Positions 59,427-64,000 of a stretch of 64,000 bases of DNA are shown one piece after another (within the stretch, counting starts at the first letter, position 1; each line of letters starts with the position of its first letter). Under the pieces are notes generated by a model. It was not told where the DNA came from. It ran no database searches and saw only the letters and a program-made list of their open reading frames with translations. Position numbers and translations under genes: made by a program. This stretch comes from Shimia sp049116215 (GTDB taxonomy: Bacteria; Pseudomonadota; Alphaproteobacteria; Rhodobacterales; Rhodobacteraceae). The stretch spans positions 186,001 to 250,000 of the forward strand of contig NZ_JAGDZB010000006.1 of assembly GCF_049116215.1 (NCBI RefSeq). The letters run 5' to 3'.

Positions 59427-60782
59427 ATGTCCTTTGATTATGATCTCTTTGTCATCGGCGGTGGCTCCGGTGGTGTACGGGCTGCGCGCGTTGCGGCAGC
59501 CGAAGGTGTAAAAGTCGCACTGGCCGAAGAAGACCGCTATGGCGGCACCTGTGTGATCCGGGGCTGTGTGCCCAAGAAGTTGATGGTCTTTGCCTCTGAG
59601 TATGCGGGCATGGTCGATGATGCACAGGCGTATGGCTGGGACATCAAACCGGGGGCATTTGACTGGGATGCGTTCAAAGGTAAGCTACATGCTGAGCTGG
59701 ACCGGCTCGAAGGCATCTATCGCAACTTGCTGAAGAACAGCGGTGTGGAGAGCTTTGATCTGCGCGCCAAGATGGTGGATGCGCATACGGTTGAGCTGGC
59801 CGATGGCACGCAGAAGACCGCCAAGCACATTCTTTTGGCGATGGGCGGCCGTCCGGTCTGGCCGGATCTGCCCGGTGCAGAACTGGGCATCAGCTCCAAC
59901 GAAATCTTCCACCTTGAGAAACTGCCAGAGAGCATGTTGATCGTCGGTGGTGGCTATATCGCGTCTGAATTTGCCGGCATCATGAACGGCCTTGGTGTGA
60001 AAACCACACAGTTCTATCGCGGAGAGCAGATCCTGCGCGGCTTTGACAATGAAGCCCGCACATTGATCAGCGAAGAAATGATCACGCGTGGCGTAGATGT
60101 GCAACTCAACACCAATGCGGTTGCCCTTGCCAAAGACGGTGACAAAATTCGTGTGACCGATTCAAACGGCAAGGAAAGCCTGTTTGATCAGGTGATGTTC
60201 GCTACGGGCCGTGCGCCCAACACGGATGACATGGGTCTCGAAGAGATCGGCGTGAAGCGCGGCAGTAAAGGTGAAGTGGTTGTCGATGACTACAGCCAGA
60301 CTGGCGTGCCGTCCGTGTATGCCGTGGGGGATGTCACGGACCGTGTGAACCTCACCCCTGTGGCGATCCGCGAAGGCATGGCTTTTGTAGAAACCGTGTT
60401 CAAAGGCAACCCAACGCCGGTGGATCACGAGCTGATCCCTACCGCGATCTTCACACAGCCGGAAATGGGCACCGTGGGGCTGTCCGAAGAAGAAGCTGCA
60501 GAGCAGGAGCCGGTTGAGATCTATTCCACCAGCTTCAAACCCATGCAGCAATCTTTTGCAGGTCGGGCGGAACGTGTTCTGATGAAGCTGATTGTCAGCA
60601 AGGCCACTCGCAAGGTGCTTGGCTGTCACATCGTGGCACCGGGCGCGGGCGAGATGATCCAGCTGGCGGGTATTGCCGTAAAAATGGGCGCCACCAAAGA
60701 AGACTTCGACCGAACAGTGGCGGTGCACCCGACCATGTCCGAAGAACTGGTCACTATGAAAGCTCCCGTGCGCAGCCTATAG
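59427..60782 (+). CDS. gor: glutathione-disulfide reductase
   Basis: A 451-residue FAD flavoprotein: FAD site VIGGGSGGVRAARVAA at 8-23, the redox disulfide GGTCVIRGCVPKK at 39-51, NAD(P) site LIVGGGYIASEFAG near 170, and C-terminal His-Pro (HPTMSEE) with the catalytic His near 437. ATG with AGAAGG upstream. Cotranscribed with rpiA, which makes sense as both use or feed NADPH metabolism. Confidence 0.95.
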   Translation: MSFDYDLFVIGGGSGGVRAARVAAAEGVKVALAEEDRYGGTCVIRGCVPKKLMVFASEYAGMVDDAQAYGWDIKPGAFDWDAFKGKLHAELDRLEGIYRNLLKNSGVESFDLRAKMVDAHTVELADGTQKTAKHILLAMGGRPVWPDLPGAELGISSNEIFHLEKLPESMLIVGGGYIASEFAGIMNGLGVKTTQFYRGEQILRGFDNEARTLISEEMITRGVDVQLNTNAVALAKDGDKIRVTDSNGKESLFDQVMFATGRAPNTDDMGLEEIGVKRGSKGEVVVDDYSQTGVPSVYAVGDVTDRVNLTPVAIREGMAFVETVFKGNPTPVDHELIPTAIFTQPEMGTVGLSEEEAAEQEPVEIYSTSFKPMQQSFAGRAERVLMKLIVSKATRKVLGCHIVAPGAGEMIQLAGIAVKMGATKEDFDRTVAVHPTMSEELVTMKAPVRSL

Positions 60783-60863
60783 GCTGTCCATGGGTTGATT
60801 TTTTTGGCGCAACCCTCAGGTTTAGGGGAGCGCCAAATACGATTTAGAAAGGGAAGATCCCGA

Positions 60864-62009
60864 ATGGCAGGAAACAGCGGCGGCCCCTGGGGAGGGGGCG
60901 GCAACAACCAAGGCGGAGGCAACCAAGGTGGTGGCAACCGCGGTAACAACAACGGTGGCGGCCGACGTCCCCCTGAGGGCGACGGCCCGCAGATTCCCGA
61001 CATTGATGACCTGATGAAAAAAGGTCAGGACCAGTTGAAGGTCCTGATGGGCGGTCGCGGTGGTCAAGGCGGTGGCGGTCAAAACGGCAGCGGCCAAGGC
61101 GGCGCAGGTGGTCCGGGTCTGAACAAAGGAACCGTGGCGATTGGCGCATTGGTTGCGGCTGGTCTATGGGCTTTCTCAAGCTTCTATTCCGTCAAACCGG
61201 AAGAGAAATCCGTTGAACTGTTCCTGGGCGAATATTACGCCACCGGTGAACCTGGTCTGAACTTTGCCCCTTGGCCATTTGTCACCGCAGAGGTTCTGCC
61301 GGTAACCAACGAACAGACCGAGGAAATTCCCGGTCGTGGCACCGATGGTTTGATGCTGACCGGTGATGAGAACATCGTCGACATCGATTATCAGGTGGTG
61401 TGGAACATTTCCGATCCGGCGCAGTTCTTGTTCAACCTGCGCGACCCGCGCGAGACCATTCGTGCGGTGTCTGAATCTGCGATGCGTGAAATCATTGCGC
61501 AGTCCGAGCTTGCACCGATCCTCAACCGGGACCGTGGTGTGATCACCGACCGTCTGCAAGAATCTATCCAGATAACGCTGGACACCTATAACTCTGGTGT
61601 GAACATCGTCCGGGTGAACTTTGACGGTGCCGATCCCCCCGAGGAAGTGAAAGATGCGTTCCGCGAAGTTCAATCGGCCTCGCAAGAACGCGACCGTTTG
61701 GAGAAACAAGCGGATGCCTATTCCAACCGTGTGACCGCGGGAGCCCGTGGTGAAGCGGCGCAGATCCTCGAAGAGGCAGAAGCCTACCGCGCGCAGGTTG
61801 TGAACGAAGCTGAAGGTGAAGCCAGTCGTTTCTCGGCGGTTTTGACCGAGTATCAAAAGGCTCCGGAAGTGACACGCAAGCGTCTGTATCTTGAGACCAT
61901 GGAAGAGGTTCTTGGTGACATCGACAAGGTGATCATTGACGAACAATCCGGGGGCTCTGGTGTGGTGCCGTATCTGCCACTGAACGAGCTGCGTAAGGGG
62001 AGCAACTGA
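60864..62009 (+). CDS. hflK: FtsH protease modulator HflK
   Basis: A 381-residue protein: Gly/Asn/Gln-rich N-terminus (residues about 5-80), TM near 91-110, and an SPFH/band 7 domain. It forms a complex with HflC in the periplasm around FtsH. ATG 60864 (AAGGGAAGATCCCGA upstream); the frame opens further up, but that is not used. The stop and hflC start are 1 bp apart. Confidence 0.95.
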   Translation: MAGNSGGPWGGGGNNQGGGNQGGGNRGNNNGGGRRPPEGDGPQIPDIDDLMKKGQDQLKVLMGGRGGQGGGGQNGSGQGGAGGPGLNKGTVAIGALVAAGLWAFSSFYSVKPEEKSVELFLGEYYATGEPGLNFAPWPFVTAEVLPVTNEQTEEIPGRGTDGLMLTGDENIVDIDYQVVWNISDPAQFLFNLRDPRETIRAVSESAMREIIAQSELAPILNRDRGVITDRLQESIQITLDTYNSGVNIVRVNFDGADPPEEVKDAFREVQSASQERDRLEKQADAYSNRVTAGARGEAAQILEEAEAYRAQVVNEAEGEASRFSAVLTEYQKAPEVTRKRLYLETMEEVLGDIDKVIIDEQSGGSGVVPYLPLNELRKGSN

Positions 62010-62010
62010 T

Positions 62011-62880
62011 ATGAAAAAGACAACGTATCTTTTGCCGATCTTGGTGATCGCGATTGCGGGTCTTCTGTCTTCGATCTTTATCGTGGACGAACGTGAGAAG
62101 GCTTTGGTGCTTCAGTTTGGCCGGGTTGTGTCGGTGAAGGAAGACCCTGGTCTGGCGTTTAAGATCCCGCTTATTCAAGAAGTGGTCACATATGATGACC
62201 GTATTCTGAGCCGCGAAGTGGGCCCGCTTGAGGTCACCCCGTTGGACGACCGTCGTTTGGTTGTGGACGCCTTTGCCCGCTACCGGATCTCCGACGTGAA
62301 TCAGTTCCGTCAGGCGGTTGGTGCTGGTGGTGTTGAATTGGCGGAACGCCGGTTGGACAACATCTTGCGGGCGCAAACCCGTGAAGTTCTGGGTTCGGTT
62401 CGATCTGATCAGGTGCTCTCCACAGAGCGTGAAAGCCTGATGAACCGTATCCGCGACAACGCCATCACGGAAGCGCGTGCGCTGGGTCTTGAGGTGATCG
62501 ACGTGCGTTTGAAGCGCACCGACCTGCCACAAGCCAACCTGGAAGCGACCTTCTCCCGTATGCGTGCTGAACGTGAACGGGAAGCGGCGGACGAGATTGC
62601 CCGCGGTGAGGAAGCCGCGCAGCGTAAACGTGCGCAAGCCGATCGTACCGTGGTGGAACTTGTGTCTGACGCCAAACGTCAGTCTGAGATCTCACGCGGT
62701 GAAGCGGACGCCGAACGCAACGCGATCTTTGCGGATGCTTTTGGTGCAGACCCGGAGTTCTTTGAATTCTACCGTTCGCTCAATGCGTACCGTGCGTCGT
62801 TGACCGGTGGCACCTCTTCGATGGTGCTGTCCCCGAACAGCGAGTTCTTCAACTACTTCGGCGACTCGCAGGGGCGCTGA
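62011..62880 (+). CDS. hflC: FtsH protease modulator HflC
   Basis: A 289-residue partner of HflK with TM near 7-25 and SPFH domain, then a long charged helix (AEREREAADEIARGEEAAQRK near 190). The last part has GGTSSMVLSPNSEFFNYF. It starts at ATG 62011. Its stop overlaps the next start (TGATG). Confidence 0.95.
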   Translation: MKKTTYLLPILVIAIAGLLSSIFIVDEREKALVLQFGRVVSVKEDPGLAFKIPLIQEVVTYDDRILSREVGPLEVTPLDDRRLVVDAFARYRISDVNQFRQAVGAGGVELAERRLDNILRAQTREVLGSVRSDQVLSTERESLMNRIRDNAITEARALGLEVIDVRLKRTDLPQANLEATFSRMRAEREREAADEIARGEEAAQRKRAQADRTVVELVSDAKRQSEISRGEADAERNAIFADAFGADPEFFEFYRSLNAYRASLTGGTSSMVLSPNSEFFNYFGDSQGR

Positions 62881-63077
62881 TGGTTGAAACCGCACTTCTG
62901 GCCCTTGGGCTGGTCTTGGTTTTGGAGGGGCTGGTGTACGCACTGGCCCCTTCTATCGTTGAGGAGCTGCTGGAAATGCTGCGCAGCTTCAGCGAAGGTC
63001 AGCGACGTACTATGGGGCTGATGGCCGTGGCGCTGGGCGTGTTGGTGGTCTGGATCGCCAAAGCGCTGGGCGCTTAA
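62880..63077 (+). CDS. DUF2065 small membrane protein
   Basis: A 65-residue protein with two TM segments (about 4-22 and 43-61), a short polar loop LLEMLRSFSEGQRRTMG between. DUF2065 (YjeT-like) genes follow hflC in many Proteobacteria. It overlaps hflC by one base. The DegP-like protease gene often next in Rhodobacteraceae is absent here. Confidence 0.88.
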   Translation: MVETALLALGLVLVLEGLVYALAPSIVEELLEMLRSFSEGQRRTMGLMAVALGVLVVWIAKALGA

Positions 63078-63089
63078 GGCTGGCAAACA

Positions 63090-63127
63090 AAAACGCCGCG
63101 AGAGGATCTCGCGGCGTTTTGTATTTT
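63090..63127 (+). terminator. strong intrinsic terminator after the hflKC operon (works both ways)
   Basis: AAAACGCCGCGAGA (63090-63103) and TCTCGCGGCGTTTT (63107-63120), perfect 14-bp stem, loop GGA. T-rich sequence follows on plus and TTTTTG on minus. It separates hflKC from the thiolase gene. Confidence 0.95.
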
Positions 63128-63143
63128 TTGAGTGCTGCGTCAG

Positions 63144-64000
63144 TTAAGTCCGCTCAATCGCAATGGCTGTGCCTTCGCCGCCGCCAATACAAATCGCAGC
63201 CACACCGCGCTTCAAACCCCGTTTTTCCAGCGCATTTAGCAACGTCACCATGATGCGGGCACCAGAGGCACCAATTGGGTGACCCAATGCGCAGGCGCCG
63301 CCGTTCACATTTACTATGTCACGGCTCAGGCCCATTTCATGCATGAAGGCCATCGGCACCACGGCAAAGGCTTCGTTGACCTCCCAGAGGTCCACGTCTT
63401 CTTTTTTCCAGCCGATTTTTGCGAGCAGCTTCTGCGCTGCGGGGACCGGTGCTGTGGTGAACAAACCGGGCGCCTGCGCATGGCTGGCATGGCCCACAAT
63501 CTCTGCGCGCACTTTCAGCCCCTGCGCTTCGGCGGCTTCGGCCGAAGCCACAACAAGCGCGGCTGCGCCGTCTGAAATCGAAGAACTGTTGGCTGCTGTG
63601 ACGGTTCCGTCTTTGCGGAAGGCCGGTTTCAGCTGCGGGATCTTCTCCGGACGGGCATTGCCGGGTTGCTCATCTGCGGCAATCTCCAGCTCACCCTTGC
63701 GAGTCTTCAACGTCACAGTTGCGATCTCGCCCTCAAATGCACCGGATTTTTGCGCTTCCAGTGCATTTGCCAGAGATTTCAGCGCATATTCGTCTTGGGC
63801 TTCACGGGTGAATTGGAAACTCTCAGCACAGTCTTCCGCAAAGGTGCCCATCAGGCGGCCTTTGTCATAGGCATCTTCCAGACCATCCAGGAACATGTGA
63901 TCCACCACCTGCTGATGTCCAATCCGCGCCCCGCCGCGCATCTTTGGCAAAACGTAGGGCGCGTTGGTCATGCTCTCCATACCACCCGCAATCATCACGT
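63144..64000 (-). CDS. acetyl-CoA C-acetyltransferase (thiolase), 5' part outside window
   Basis: The C-terminal 285 or so residues of a thiolase. Visible: GGMESMTNAPY near the edge, ANSSSISDGAAAL, EVNEAFAVVPM, NVNGGACALGHPIGASGAR (catalytic His) and CIGGGEGTA (second catalytic Cys). The first nucleophile Cys lies beyond position 64000. The product joins two acetyl-CoA units in polyhydroxybutyrate synthesis or splits acetoacetyl-CoA; phaB/phaA pairing cannot be seen. Full length should be about 390 residues. Confidence 0.95.
   Translation of the reverse strand, partial: VMIAGGMESMTNAPYVLPKMRGGARIGHQQVVDHMFLDGLEDAYDKGRLMGTFAEDCAESFQFTREAQDEYALKSLANALEAQKSGAFEGEIATVTLKTRKGELEIAADEQPGNARPEKIPQLKPAFRKDGTVTAANSSSISDGAAALVVASAEAAEAQGLKVRAEIVGHASHAQAPGLFTTAPVPAAQKLLAKIGWKKEDVDLWEVNEAFAVVPMAFMHEMGLSRDIVNVNGGACALGHPIGASGARIMVTLLNALEKRGLKRGVAAICIGGGEGTAIAIERT

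Overview
The window looks like a chromosomal segment of a marine Rhodobacteraceae (Roseobacter group, Alphaproteobacteria). Support: high-GC coding sequence; a CIRCE-controlled groESL; a phosphatidylcholine synthase of the bacterial Pcs type; the linked lgt / MidA-like / pgeF genes; hflK-hflC-DUF2065; an alphaproteobacterial Tad (Flp pilus) cluster; and a dispersed intergenic repeat with a GATATTT core of the kind common in this family. No tRNA, rRNA, insertion sequence, prophage or CRISPR array was recognised, and most of the window is ordinary core genome. Layout. 1-1.6 kb: 5' part of groEL, groES and their CIRCE/promoter on the minus strand. 1.6-9.7 kb: small metabolic genes (homocysteine methyltransferase-like, hydrolases, rsgA, a chalcone isomerase-like protein, a DMT exporter, Nudix, a secreted lipase-like protein overlapping a phnM homologue, GNAT). 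9.7-15.7 kb: purEK, a 46-residue basic protein, and the lgt/MidA-like/pgeF operon facing ubiK, then phzF. 15.8-18.6 kb: two perfect DnaA-box nonamers upstream of a YbjN-like gene, then a coupled run of proC, csaA-like and a hydroxyacid dehydrogenase. 18.7-21.1 kb: tdk, a structured 395-bp intergenic region, and a two-gene unit made of an HTH-like protein and a LuxR-type regulator without a luxI. 21.4-24.6 kb: FabH-like synthase, TetR with a divergent membrane protein, truA. 24.7-27.6 kb: ycjX/GNAT/ycjF-like overlapping genes. 27.6-32.9 kb: truncated haemoglobin, a four-cysteine mini-protein bracketed by short repeats, ileS, ogt-like, pcs. 33-41.6 kb: oxidoreductase, PepSY protein, DUF2946-like, engB, MOSC, yidC, a degenerate-GGDEF/intact-EAL protein, ttcA. 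42-56.3 kb: yidD, an AAA ATPase, the Tad cluster (cpaA, two TPR lipoproteins, tadC, tadB, cpaF, cpaE, an OmpA-like lipoprotein, cpaC, cpaB, two Flp pilins) and a divergent lytic transglycosylase. 56.3-64 kb: serine dehydratase and GST, rpiA-gor, hflKC-DUF2065, and the 3' part of a thiolase. How the genes work together. The Tad genes encode pilin subunits, prepilin peptidase, usher and secretin, motor ATPase and inner-membrane platform. They are read as one leftward block, interrupted by two strong intrinsic terminators that could set stoichiometry between pilin/CpaB, secretin/OmpA and motor parts. The minor pilins TadE/TadF/TadG are not in this window. yidC, MOSC and engB overlap by single bases. 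lgt, the MidA-like gene and pgeF overlap by ATGA. The most interesting non-textbook signals are: (1) the leader of the HTH/LuxR unit, where a hairpin can hide the whole Shine-Dalgarno and several other hairpins lie upstream; (2) the four-cysteine mini-gene bracketed by exact 16-bp repeats; (3) the small basic protein with its own terminator; (4) the paired DnaA boxes; (5) the four-copy GATATTT repeat. These are sequence observations; no database search could be run.
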